Source of the DNA: Paludibacteraceae bacterium
GTDB taxonomy: Bacteria > Bacteroidota > Bacteroidia > Bacteroidales > Paludibacteraceae
Length of the DNA stretch: 49,617 nucleotides
Direction: 5' to 3'
NCBI GenBank assembly: GCA_024399955.1
Contig: JAKSNH010000013.1
Span: 1-49,617 of the forward strand
The notes beneath the pieces are model-generated. The model saw nothing but the letters and a program-made list of their open reading frames with translations, was not told where the DNA came from and did not search any database. The position numbers and the translations under genes are program-made. Of this stretch, positions 42,263 through 49,617 are shown in pieces; position 1 is the first letter of the stretch; each line of letters begins with the position of its first letter.

Positions 42263-44098
42263 TTATTTCTCTAAAAGGTCTTTAAAAATCAAATACGGAT
42301 CTACGAACTTGGAATAATGATAGTCGGGACTTAACAGCAGCATTTTCTGTGCCGCTTCCGTACGGGCTTTGCGGAATTCCGGAACCAGTTTGGGAGTCAA
42401 CGTCAGATGCACCACTTGTCGATTAGCCGCATCGTATGTAGGCCATATGATAGAGCCGCTTCCTTGCGAATTGGAATAGGAGAAACTGGGATTACCCGTC
42501 TTGGCAAAGTTTGCCCAGATGTCTTGCATGATAGCGCTCATCTCTAATTCCTCTTCAGTCTGATCCCAATATTCAGGATACTTATTACCGAAGACGAAGG
42601 GCAACTCGGCAGCATGTCCTACACGCATATTTCTTCTACGTAAGGCATCGGACAAGTAATCAAAGTAGTAGAAATAGCCCTTACCTCCGGAAGCCGTTTG
42701 TTTTTCTGTTTCCAAAGCTGAGGCGGTGAGGAACAACCAATCGTCCGCTATTTCCTCTTGGAAACGCAAGCGACCTTCTTCGGTAGTGGTATCCGGTTGG
42801 TTATCAAACTCTGCCATGATGGCATCGTAATACTGCTTGCGGGCTGCCTCGTATGCCGCCTTATTCTCGGGAGCGACACGACGAGCAAGATAACTCTCCA
42901 AGTTATTCAGAATGATAGGATAAAGGACATCCATTGTCTTGAAATAGGTAAACTCACCAGAGTTGTAGCCCTGCATGATGTTAATATCTGTTGCTCTGCC
43001 ATCTGCCCAAGCCAACACGGGATCGGCAGGAATAACCGTACTATCTGCATTCGGCATAATAGGAACACCTATATTGGAAAGTTCTGTCCAAACTTTGTTA
43101 ATCGTTTCTGCAGGGATAGTCTTCAGTTGGGAGAGTTTCGTAATATTAAATCGTGCTTTCAGAGAATCTTCGCATACTCCTGCATCGTTAGGATGCATTA
43201 TCAGATTCATACCGCAACTATGCAGAATAGCATTCTTGATAATCGGCTTGCCGTTCTCGCGTATATCGTCACTGAGCACCAACACACCCGTGCTCACACA
43301 ACCTGCCGACTCACCAAAGAGGGTGATGTTGGTTGAGTCGCCACCAAACTTGGAAATGTTGTCACGCACCCATTTGAGGGCGGCTATTTGGTCTAAATGA
43401 GCCAAGTTACCATTGATGTCCTTGTACTGAGGGTCATTTCCGTCCTCAAAGAAACGGGCATTCAAGTATCCCCATATATTGACGCGGTAGTTCATCGTAA
43501 CCACGATAATATCCTTATGGTTCTGAACAAAATTAGTCGGATTATAGAGGGGGTCTGCGGTACCGCCCAACACGAAATTACCACCGTGGATATAAACCAT
43601 GACGGGACGTTTGGTAGCGGGACGGAGATCGGCTGTCCATACATTGACCGTCAACATATCTTCGCCCTGCTCATACGACGAAGCCTGCTCTGTCTCGTCT
43701 AATTTTTGAACACAAGTGTGACCAAAGTGGTAAGCCTCATATACTTTATCAGACTGAGGAAGCGGTTGCGGGCGTTGCCAACGCAGATTGCCTGTCGGTG
43801 TCTGCGCGTATGGAATACCTTTGAAGCACTTAACCCCATTGGGTTTCTCGTATCCGACATACGTTCCTTGATTGAGTTGGACGGCTAAATTCGTGTCGTA
43901 GGATTTCCCTGTTAGTTCACGGTTAGGAGCATAAACATGCTCATCCTCATCCGCAGGGTTGATGTTCTCCACAAAGGTAATGCTGTCCGCATTCATTAAA
44001 GTGGTTCTCACTTGCCCTCCGCGCCATACTTGCACGGTCTGAGCGTTAACTGCGATGGCGGCAATAGCCATCAGTGCCGGAAAGATTTTTTTTCTCAT
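42263..44098 (-). CDS. Secreted carboxylesterase type B, copy 2, 611 aa
   Basis: Signal peptide MRKKIFPALMAIAAIAVNAQ, then a short module TVQVWRGGQVRTTLMNADSI (with TF) that is common at the start of Bacteroidales secreted proteins, then an alpha/beta hydrolase. The oxyanion region is VMVYIHGGNFVLGG, the nucleophile elbow FGESAG (Ser ~264), the acid is probably the Glu of YNSGEFTYF and the histidine is in RVGHAAELPFVFGN. All three catalytic residues are present. It cleaves carboxylic esters; in gut or rumen Bacteroidales such enzymes often act on plant or xenobiotic esters. It follows its paralogue with a 30-base gap. Confidence 0.9.
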   Translation of the reverse strand: MRKKIFPALMAIAAIAVNAQTVQVWRGGQVRTTLMNADSITFVENINPADEDEHVYAPNRELTGKSYDTNLAVQLNQGTYVGYEKPNGVKCFKGIPYAQTPTGNLRWQRPQPLPQSDKVYEAYHFGHTCVQKLDETEQASSYEQGEDMLTVNVWTADLRPATKRPVMVYIHGGNFVLGGTADPLYNPTNFVQNHKDIIVVTMNYRVNIWGYLNARFFEDGNDPQYKDINGNLAHLDQIAALKWVRDNISKFGGDSTNITLFGESAGCVSTGVLVLSDDIRENGKPIIKNAILHSCGMNLIMHPNDAGVCEDSLKARFNITKLSQLKTIPAETINKVWTELSNIGVPIMPNADSTVIPADPVLAWADGRATDINIMQGYNSGEFTYFKTMDVLYPIILNNLESYLARRVAPENKAAYEAARKQYYDAIMAEFDNQPDTTTEEGRLRFQEEIADDWLFLTASALETEKQTASGGKGYFYYFDYLSDALRRRNMRVGHAAELPFVFGNKYPEYWDQTEEELEMSAIMQDIWANFAKTGNPSFSYSNSQGSGSIIWPTYDAANRQVVHLTLTPKLVPEFRKARTEAAQKMLLLSPDYHYSKFVDPYLIFKDLLEK

Positions 44099-44128
44099 TT
44101 CTATTTGTTTTAATGGTTTATTATTGTC

Positions 44129-45952
44129 TTATGGTTCTAACAATCCGGTGAGGAACTTAGAGTAGTGGAACGTAGGACTAAGTCTCATCATCTTTTCCAA
44201 GAGTTCGGAACGTTCTTTACGATAGTTATTTTTAACCGCTGGATTGCGATTGATGACAACTATATCACGCGAAGCGGCATTGTATTGCGGCCAATTGATT
44301 GTTTGGGGGCTGCCATCAACATTAGATGTATATTGGAAATCCGGTTTACCGGTACGGGCGAAATTAGCCCAAATCGTTTGCATAATATCGCTCACCTCTA
44401 ATTCTTCTGCCGTTTGGTACCAGAAACTGCTTTTGTTTCTAAACACGTATGGCACTTCCGCTGCATGTCCTACGCGCATTCCTTGAGCCGTGAGGGCAGG
44501 GGAACAATAATCAAAGAGGTAGAAATAACTGTTTCCACCGGCTTGAGCATGTCCTGCTGCTTCAATGGCGTGTGCCGCAAGGAACAACCAGTCATCTGCC
44601 ACTTCCTCCTGAAAGTGCAAACTATCCTCTGCAGGAACACCATCTTTCCATTCCGGGAACTCCGAACGAATAGCAGCATAGTATTTCTCGCGCAGATTCT
44701 TGTAATCGGGCAAATCTTTGGGAGCCACTGACTTCTCCAAATAACGTTCCACATTCTTGGCGAGACGCAGATACAGTTCTTCCGGGAAACAAGTCTTGAA
44801 ATAGGTAAACTCACCCGAGTTGTAGCCTTGCAGTACATTAATACCTTTAGCCGCATTGGTTTCCCAAGAGAAGACCGGGTCAACAGGTATAATGGTGCCG
44901 TCGGCATTGGGGTTAGCCGTTGTATTTTTAGCGACTAATTGAAGCCACACTTGATTGAGTTCCTCAAAGGACAAGTTCTCAAGGTCTGCCATTTTGCTAA
45001 TGCCCATAGAATCGCGCAAGTTCCGTTCCATGCCTCCTAAACTATCGGGATTTTGAATAACATTCATACCTCCTGACTGCATGATAATGTTCTTCACAAT
45101 CGAATTGCCATCTTTATCTTTAGCCAACGGTGAAACGGCTATAATGCCTGTAGAAACACAACCTGCCGACTCACCAAAGACGGTGATATTCGTTGAGTCA
45201 CCACCAAAAGCACCTATATTATGGCGCACCCACCAGACGGCATCTATTTGGTCCAAATGGGCTAAGTTAGCATTGACACCCTCGTACTTTGCTTGATTGA
45301 CATCATCCATTTTCTTGGCATTGAGGTAACCACAGAGATTGATACGGTAGTTAATCGTTACCATGATAATGTCAGGGTTTTTCTTCACGAAATTACGACC
45401 ATTATAAAGGGGATCAGATGAGCCGCCTAATGTATAACCACCGCCATGAATATAAACCATAACAGGCTTTTTGTCATTAGGTTTAATTTCGCTTGCCCAT
45501 ATATTGAGAGCGAGCATATCGTCCCCCTGCTCATACATAGAAGCGGGTTCGGATTGTTCCTTTTCTTGACATGCCGAATGAGCGAAGTGGAAAGCCTCGT
45601 ACACATTATCAGATGCAGGTAAGGCTTTAGAACGTTGGAAACGCAGAGCGCCTATCGGCTGCTGACCATACGGGATGCCGTAGAACTGAAGCACACCGTC
45701 TTTCTCAAAACCTACATACGTACCTTGGTTTAGTTTAACGGCTTTCGTTTGATCATAACTCCGCCCTGTGATATTACGGTTAGGAGCATAGACATACTCA
45801 TCAGCCTTGGCAGGGTCTTCGTTCTCCACGAAAGTAATGCTGTCCGCATTCATTAAGGTGGTTCTTACTTGCCCTCCGCGCCATATTTGCACGGTCTGAG
45901 CGTTAACTGCGATGGCGGCAATAGCCATCATTGCCAAAGATAGTTTTCGCAT
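44129..45952 (-). CDS. Secreted carboxylesterase type B, copy 1, 607 aa
   Basis: A paralogue of the downstream esterase, with the same order of domains: signal peptide MRKLSLAMMAIAAIAVNAQ, the module TVQIWRGGQVRTTLMNADSI, oxyanion VMVYIHGGGYTLGG, nucleophile FGESAG, acid in NSGEFTYF and histidine in RVGHAAEVPYVFRN. The first ~45 codons are nearly identical in DNA to copy 2, while the catalytic parts have diverged much more. It is the first gene of the surface and secreted run, with a promoter at 46026-46059. Confidence 0.9.
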   Translation of the reverse strand: MRKLSLAMMAIAAIAVNAQTVQIWRGGQVRTTLMNADSITFVENEDPAKADEYVYAPNRNITGRSYDQTKAVKLNQGTYVGFEKDGVLQFYGIPYGQQPIGALRFQRSKALPASDNVYEAFHFAHSACQEKEQSEPASMYEQGDDMLALNIWASEIKPNDKKPVMVYIHGGGYTLGGSSDPLYNGRNFVKKNPDIIMVTINYRINLCGYLNAKKMDDVNQAKYEGVNANLAHLDQIDAVWWVRHNIGAFGGDSTNITVFGESAGCVSTGIIAVSPLAKDKDGNSIVKNIIMQSGGMNVIQNPDSLGGMERNLRDSMGISKMADLENLSFEELNQVWLQLVAKNTTANPNADGTIIPVDPVFSWETNAAKGINVLQGYNSGEFTYFKTCFPEELYLRLAKNVERYLEKSVAPKDLPDYKNLREKYYAAIRSEFPEWKDGVPAEDSLHFQEEVADDWLFLAAHAIEAAGHAQAGGNSYFYLFDYCSPALTAQGMRVGHAAEVPYVFRNKSSFWYQTAEELEVSDIMQTIWANFARTGKPDFQYTSNVDGSPQTINWPQYNAASRDIVVINRNPAVKNNYRKERSELLEKMMRLSPTFHYSKFLTGLLEP

Positions 45953-46025
45953 AATTGTTAATATATTTAGTTAATTATTATTCGTTTTTAGTCGTTAGTT
46001 ATCAGAACTCCGTTCCTTTGCGCTG

Positions 46026-46059
46026 CAAAGTTACAACTTTTTTTTCATATATAACCAAA
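46026..46059 (-). promoter_or_regulatory. Promoter of the esterase/surface operon
   Basis: TTTG (46056-46059), a 22-base spacer with eight A, then TAACTTTG (46026-46033) and CAGC. No comparable promoter is seen between here and 24894 on this strand. Confidence 0.8.
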
Positions 46060-46075
46060 TTTTTCTATGAAAAAT

Positions 46076-46105
46076 AAAAAAAAGCGCACCGAAATGCGCT
46101 TTTTT
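46076..46105 (-). terminator. Dispersed terminator, copy 4
   Basis: The hairpin GCGCA-CCGAAA-TGCGC with flanking A and T runs. It overlaps the TAA stop codon of the 445-aa ATPase (46104-46106). Confidence 0.85.
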
Positions 46106-47441
46106 AGTCCTCCGTACCTAATCCTGTACTTTGGAAGAACGCCCCCGCAGCATACAAAGGAACATTCTCCATCCAATTTTGATCCTTGTACGGCAACATG
46201 GATATGCGCAGTCCCTTGAGATCAAACTCCCTAAACTCATCATTCACGAAGGTATACAGTGATTTTGATTGTACGTTTACCTCTGCTTTTACCTCTGTTG
46301 GTATGACACGACTATTGGCTTGGACAACCATATCAACCTCCATAGAAGAATTATCCTTGCTATAATAGAAGATGTTCTTATCCATTTCATCGTGAATCTC
46401 CAAGGACTTTATTTGCCCTACAACATAGTTCTCTGTAAACGAACCCTTGAATTCAGTAAACGCGCCATTCCCCAAAAGCATTTGTGACGAACGAGCACCA
46501 CACATACATGCCAACAACCCATGGTCAAGCATAAACACTTTGAAGGCAGATTCGTCTGCATAGAACTTTAACGGTTCCTCAGGTTTGCTTATACGAGGAA
46601 TGCGATAAATCAAGCCGGCATCTGCAAGCCACTGCAACGCCTTATCAAATTCAGCCGAACGGGCTCCCTTTTTAATAATGCCAAAGATAAACTTTTTGTT
46701 TTCTTTCGCCAACTGAGCAGGAATACTATTCCACACCTGTCGAATCCGAATGACATCTGTCTTAGTGTGTTTGCCCATATCCTTATTATACGTGGAAAGA
46801 ATGGAACGCTGAATACTCCGAACTTTCTTTGCATCCTTATTCTCTACCCAATCCAAGACCACTTCGGGCATACCACCCACAAAGTAATACTGCCGCAGAT
46901 ACTCTACCAGCGTATCATGATGCAATTGCAACGAGTCCCAATCCAATTTTTCTACTGCTTCAGCAAGTAATTGTCGATTATTAGCTAACAAAAACTCTCC
47001 GAAAGTCATCGGATACATACGCAGGTCGTTGACCTTACCGACGGGATAACTCTCATCCTCTCGAAGAGATATGCCAAGCAGCGAACCGGCAACCACAACA
47101 TGCAGTTCGCGTTTATTCTCACAAAAATATTTGAGAGCGGGTATGCCATTCTTTACTTCTTGTATCTCGTCAAAGAATAACAATGTTTTGCCCGGAACAA
47201 TCCTCTTTTCGTATGCTTGCTCTATTTGATAAAGTATGCGATCTATGTCAAAATTATGGAATAGTCCTTCCGCAAAACTATTGTTGTGGCAGTTAATATA
47301 AATCATATCATCAAACTCGTTCTTACCAAATTCTTTTAGAATATATGTCTTGCCAACTTGTCTTGCTCCAAGAAGAATAAGAGGTTTATGCTCCTTATTA
47401 TTTTTCCACTCTATCAAATTTAAATAAATTTGTCTTTTCAT
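46104..47441 (-). CDS. AAA family ATPase with DUF4143-like C-terminus, 445 aa
   Basis: Walker A LGARQVGKTY (~24-33), Walker B LLFFDEIQEV (~88), and the sensor-like VVAGSLLGISLREDESYPVGKVNDL followed by MTFGEFL. A helical middle (FVGGMPEVVLDWVENKDAKKV) leads to a C-terminal nuclease-like core (NSSMEVDMVVQANSRVIPTEVKAE), with the D and ExK pattern again. This is the standard arrangement of the AAA/DUF4143 family, in a branch different from the 14854 gene. Its leader has a repeated TTTTATGAGCG. It stands alone with its own promoter and terminator. Confidence 0.88.
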   Translation of the reverse strand: MKRQIYLNLIEWKNNKEHKPLILLGARQVGKTYILKEFGKNEFDDMIYINCHNNSFAEGLFHNFDIDRILYQIEQAYEKRIVPGKTLLFFDEIQEVKNGIPALKYFCENKRELHVVVAGSLLGISLREDESYPVGKVNDLRMYPMTFGEFLLANNRQLLAEAVEKLDWDSLQLHHDTLVEYLRQYYFVGGMPEVVLDWVENKDAKKVRSIQRSILSTYNKDMGKHTKTDVIRIRQVWNSIPAQLAKENKKFIFGIIKKGARSAEFDKALQWLADAGLIYRIPRISKPEEPLKFYADESAFKVFMLDHGLLACMCGARSSQMLLGNGAFTEFKGSFTENYVVGQIKSLEIHDEMDKNIFYYSKDNSSMEVDMVVQANSRVIPTEVKAEVNVQSKSLYTFVNDEFREFDLKGLRISMLPYKDQNWMENVPLYAAGAFFQSTGLGTED

Positions 47442-47446
47442 ATTTC

Positions 47447-47494
47447 ACACTTTTATGAGCGTATTATTATAATAATCTTACATTTTTATGAGCG
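47447..47494 (-). repeat. Direct repeats in the leader of the 445-aa ATPase
   Basis: ACACTTTTATGAGCG (47447-47461) and ACATTTTTATGAGCG (47480-47494) are near-identical 15-mers placed 33 bases apart between the -7 box and the ATG. Confidence 0.8.
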
Positions 47495-47505
47495 ATTTCG
47501 GAGGG

Positions 47506-47537
47506 CAAAATTACACTTTTTTTAGGACATGTGCAAA
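47506..47537 (-). promoter_or_regulatory. Promoter of the 445-aa ATPase
   Basis: TTTG (47534-47537), a 20-base spacer with seven A, then TAATTTTG (47506-47513) on the minus strand. Confidence 0.85.
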
Positions 47538-47584
47538 TAATTTTCAAAGAAAATGTAATAAATCTGCTTTTTTCACGCAAAAAA

Positions 47585-47616
47585 TTTGCATATATCAAAA
47601 AAAAGCAGTACCTTCG
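47585..47616 (+). promoter_or_regulatory. Promoter-like pair with TACCTTCG -7
   Basis: TTTG (47585-47588), a 20-base spacer (CATATATC then eight A), then TACCTTCG (47609-47616) and CAC. It differs from the standard -7 by one C and points at a hairpin, not at a gene. Confidence 0.6.
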
Positions 47617-47621
47617 CACCG

Positions 47622-47670
47622 CTATTCCCGATAACCTCTGAAGCAATTCAAGTTATCGGGTTTTATTTTT
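47622..47670 (+). ncRNA. Candidate ~49-nt RNA ending in an intrinsic terminator
   Basis: Directly after the promoter at 47585-47616 comes CCCGATAAC (47627-47635), a 16-base loop, GTTATCGGG (47652-47660) and a T-rich run to 47670. No reading frame fits, and the next gene lies on the opposite strand, so this is not a leader. The hairpin may also end antisense transcription towards the phosphoesterase gene. Confidence 0.45.
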
Positions 47671-47709
47671 CCCTTATTCCAGTTAGTATTTTTAGTTAAT
47701 TATTATCAA

Positions 47710-49386
47710 TCACTTTGTCCAGAGAGCGTTAGACAGTTTACGCAGTTGAAATTTCTTGTCCATTTGCAGCAAGCGGACCTGTCGGCCATGCTCGCCATTG
47801 TAGATTTCCACCGCTGTGCGGACAGGGTGAGAACAAGCGTTCTCGTCCACCCACGAACCTGTATTGGCATAGATATATCCCTCATCGTCTCCACGCTCCA
47901 TCGCACGAAGGTAGGGCACATGCGTATGCGCAAAAACAACCAGATTATAGGTATCATCCTTACCAAACAACCTATTCACAGCAATAGCATCTGTATATGG
48001 TACTTCACAGAAAATAGCACCTAACAAGAATGGGAAATCCTTGGGAGCATGGTTATGCTGCAAACGTCTCTCCCACTCCTCCTGCTTCCACATCGTTTGG
48101 TACAACAATGGTTCAGACTCGGTACTCAAATAGAAATACTCATCCAGCACATAATCATCGGTCAAGCCATATAACCCTGTCGGAACATGCATTGTATCAA
48201 TGCCATCTACGTATTTAGCCATTAAAACAACATTGCATACCAGTGACATCACCCCCTTATTAAGTTCGTCTGTTCCCTGACGATTGGATGCAGAAAGCAG
48301 TTCGCTCTCCGATGCAAAACCATAATCGCTCAGTTTGGCTTCCACCAATCCATTGTACCTATTGGTAGCCGCGATGCGGGTGGTGAAATACTGAATACCC
48401 ATAAAAGCATTATCTTCCGTAACATCATCTATTCCGATATTGGAATACGGATCGGGCGAGCACATCACATCATAGCGGTGGCTATGCTCCATAATCATAT
48501 CCGAAGATATATACGAGCCAAGACCATCTACATCCGACACATACGTAGTTCCACTGCCGAATAACTCGTGCAATAACTCCTCATCTACGCCGCTATCATG
48601 GTTGCCTGGCACATAGATTACTTGTATGCCGGCATCCTGCACCTCCCTAATCTTACTGATTACTTCTTGGTTCTCCTCCACATTGGCAATCGCACGTATA
48701 TAATCCTGCTCCGATACGATGGATCCATTTACGGCAAAAGTGGGAAAAGGAATAGGAGTAACTTCTTCATCAAACAAGTCGCCAAGCAGCACCAGTTCCT
48801 TGTACTTATCTTCGTTCTCAATCAGATTATCCAAGTACTCAATCAAATAGGGCTGATTCTCGATAAACCAACTCCACTTGCCATCCATAGCACGCTGGTC
48901 ATTAAGATGGATATCCGAAATAACGGCGGTATAAACCTTTTCCTCTTCATACATCGCCGTAGCCGAGGTATCGGGAACGAGCATCATGTGTGACGTAACG
49001 AACTGTTCCTCATACTGGTACACGAGGGTGACAGCACGCGAATCCAACGATTTTATGCCTAAGCAATTCAATAGTACTTGGTCATCATTATTCGGATCTA
49101 ACATGAATGAGATTCCATCAATAGACGATGCCGGCAAAACAGTAGGCACATAGTCCGTATAATCAACTAATCTTAGATGTTGAAGAACACTCTCATCCAC
49201 CTTGTCCGAAAACGACAACTCTATCATGCCATACGGCTGTTCTACCAACACACCATGCACGGTGCTCATCTGCTCACCATCCACCAATAAGGTATGCGTC
49301 GGTAATAAATCTGCGGGGTCACAACCCACCATCATCATACTAACTACAATGGCTAATAATCCAATTCTTGTACTTGCTTTTTGCAT
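47710..49386 (-). CDS. Calcineurin-like metallophosphoesterase lipoprotein, 558 aa
   Basis: Lipoprotein signal with lipobox MVGC (~Cys22). An N-terminal ~130-residue beta domain (IELSFSDKVDESVLQHLRL, Ig-like) precedes the phosphoesterase domain: VISDIHLND (~154), LLGDLFDEE (~198), VPGNHDSG (~260), a conserved His in EHSHRYD and VVFAHTHVPYL (~498), which together supply the di-metal site. The last part (YANTGSWVDE) is the usual end of the fold. The protein probably acts on phosphomonoesters or diesters outside the cytoplasmic membrane; the substrate is unknown. It has its own promoter and stands alone. Confidence 0.88.
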   Translation of the reverse strand: MQKASTRIGLLAIVVSMMMVGCDPADLLPTHTLLVDGEQMSTVHGVLVEQPYGMIELSFSDKVDESVLQHLRLVDYTDYVPTVLPASSIDGISFMLDPNNDDQVLLNCLGIKSLDSRAVTLVYQYEEQFVTSHMMLVPDTSATAMYEEEKVYTAVISDIHLNDQRAMDGKWSWFIENQPYLIEYLDNLIENEDKYKELVLLGDLFDEEVTPIPFPTFAVNGSIVSEQDYIRAIANVEENQEVISKIREVQDAGIQVIYVPGNHDSGVDEELLHELFGSGTTYVSDVDGLGSYISSDMIMEHSHRYDVMCSPDPYSNIGIDDVTEDNAFMGIQYFTTRIAATNRYNGLVEAKLSDYGFASESELLSASNRQGTDELNKGVMSLVCNVVLMAKYVDGIDTMHVPTGLYGLTDDYVLDEYFYLSTESEPLLYQTMWKQEEWERRLQHNHAPKDFPFLLGAIFCEVPYTDAIAVNRLFGKDDTYNLVVFAHTHVPYLRAMERGDDEGYIYANTGSWVDENACSHPVRTAVEIYNGEHGRQVRLLQMDKKFQLRKLSNALWTK

Positions 49387-49447
49387 AATTATACTATTTT
49401 AGTATTTTTATTCGCTATTTTTTATAGTTCTTTAACCTTTGCCGCTG

Positions 49448-49479
49448 CAAAGGTAATACTTTTTTTGCATATATGCAAT
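49448..49479 (-). promoter_or_regulatory. Promoter of the phosphoesterase gene
   Basis: ATTG (49476-49479), a 20-base spacer with seven A, then TACCTTTG (49448-49455) and CAGC on the minus strand. Confidence 0.8.
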
Positions 49480-49538
49480 ACATAACAAGAAAAAAAGTGT
49501 TTTTTATGACTAAAGTGGCTGATTTTTCTACGAAAAAT

Positions 49539-49567
49539 AAAAAAAAGCGCACCGAAATGCGCTTTTT
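49539..49567 (-). terminator. Dispersed terminator, copy 5
   Basis: The same hairpin as copies 1-4. The match to copy 4 continues about 20 bases on the A-side (TTTTTCTA-GAAAAATAAAA) and several on the T-side (AGTCCTC), so here more than the hairpin has been copied. Confidence 0.85.
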
Positions 49568-49578
49568 AGTCCTCGTCC

Positions 49579-49617
49579 TCAGTCCTTCTTCTTGATGGAC
49601 TTGACGAACTTGTAGAT
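49579..49617 (-). CDS. 3' end of a gene entering from the right edge
   Basis: The minus strand reads IYKFVKSIKKKD and stops at 49579, eleven bases before the terminator at 49539-49567. Codon choice (AAG, TTC, ATC) suits this frame. An alternative frame ends TEDED with a TAA inside the terminator A-tract, as in the 445-aa ATPase; its Ser/Arg-rich codons make it less likely. No function can be given. Confidence 0.5.
   Translation of the reverse strand: MYKFVKSIKKKD

Overview
The window looks like a chromosomal segment of an uncultured Bacteroidales bacterium (Bacteroidota). The main evidence is at least eleven promoters of the form TTTG-N19..22-TAnnTTTG, AT-rich leaders without Shine-Dalgarno sequences, secreted proteins and lipoproteins of Bacteroidales type, BspA-like leucine-rich repeats, and the GGGtGRT protein next to an IscU-like protein. 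No rRNA, tRNA, CRISPR array, phage or transposase gene was seen.

Layout. 1-870: window-edge gene start, a small unknown gene, two hairpin-terminated short transcription units and the truncated 5' end of an AAA ATPase gene. 871-2121 (-): arginine-deiminase-family lipoprotein. 2394-8589 (+): one compact run of GldA-like ABC ATPase, ruvB, fused SpmA/SpmB-type Gate protein, recA, FAD-dependent dehydrogenase and tcdA, converging on topB (8586-10565, -). 10566-17495 (-): candidate ncRNA, a 943-aa secreted protein with a near-identical 351-bp tandem duplication, a 285-aa secreted protein, an AAA/DUF4143 ATPase and a 424-aa secreted protein related to the 943-aa one. 17637-22841 (+): sigma54-type response regulator without its usual DNA-binding tail, recF, GHL10 glycoside hydrolase, IscU-like scaffold and GGGtGRT protein. 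23072-24648: an AAA ATPase gene lying between two identical 44-bp hairpin repeats. 24894-45952 (-): a run of surface and secreted genes that may be one or two operons: two tandem carboxylesterases, a 132-aa secreted protein, an Ntn-hydrolase lipoprotein, decayed winged-helix fragments, a coupled pair of small DUF3791-like genes, an 1117-aa LRR protein, a 3023-aa giant protein, a lipoprotein, a 478-aa secreted protein and a translationally coupled 42-aa peptide. 46104-49386 (-): a third intact ATPase and a calcineurin-like phosphoesterase lipoprotein; the 3' end of another gene touches the right edge.

Four themes run across the genes. (1) Tandem arrays of 7-bp units occur inside at least seven coding regions, three of them in signal peptides, and 8-bp arrays occur between genes; a 7-bp unit change would shift the reading frame. 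(2) Six otherwise unlike secreted proteins end in the same short tail (K..-G-x-[LIV]-x-I-...-Y-[ND]-x-x-G), a likely sorting or anchoring signal. (3) Four AAA ATPase loci, one truncated, each carry a private repeat next to the promoter or around the gene. (4) Promoters share a conserved A-tract spacer, and five genes end in one nearly identical terminator hairpin.

Functional calls come from motif and family recognition by eye; no searches or computations were run.
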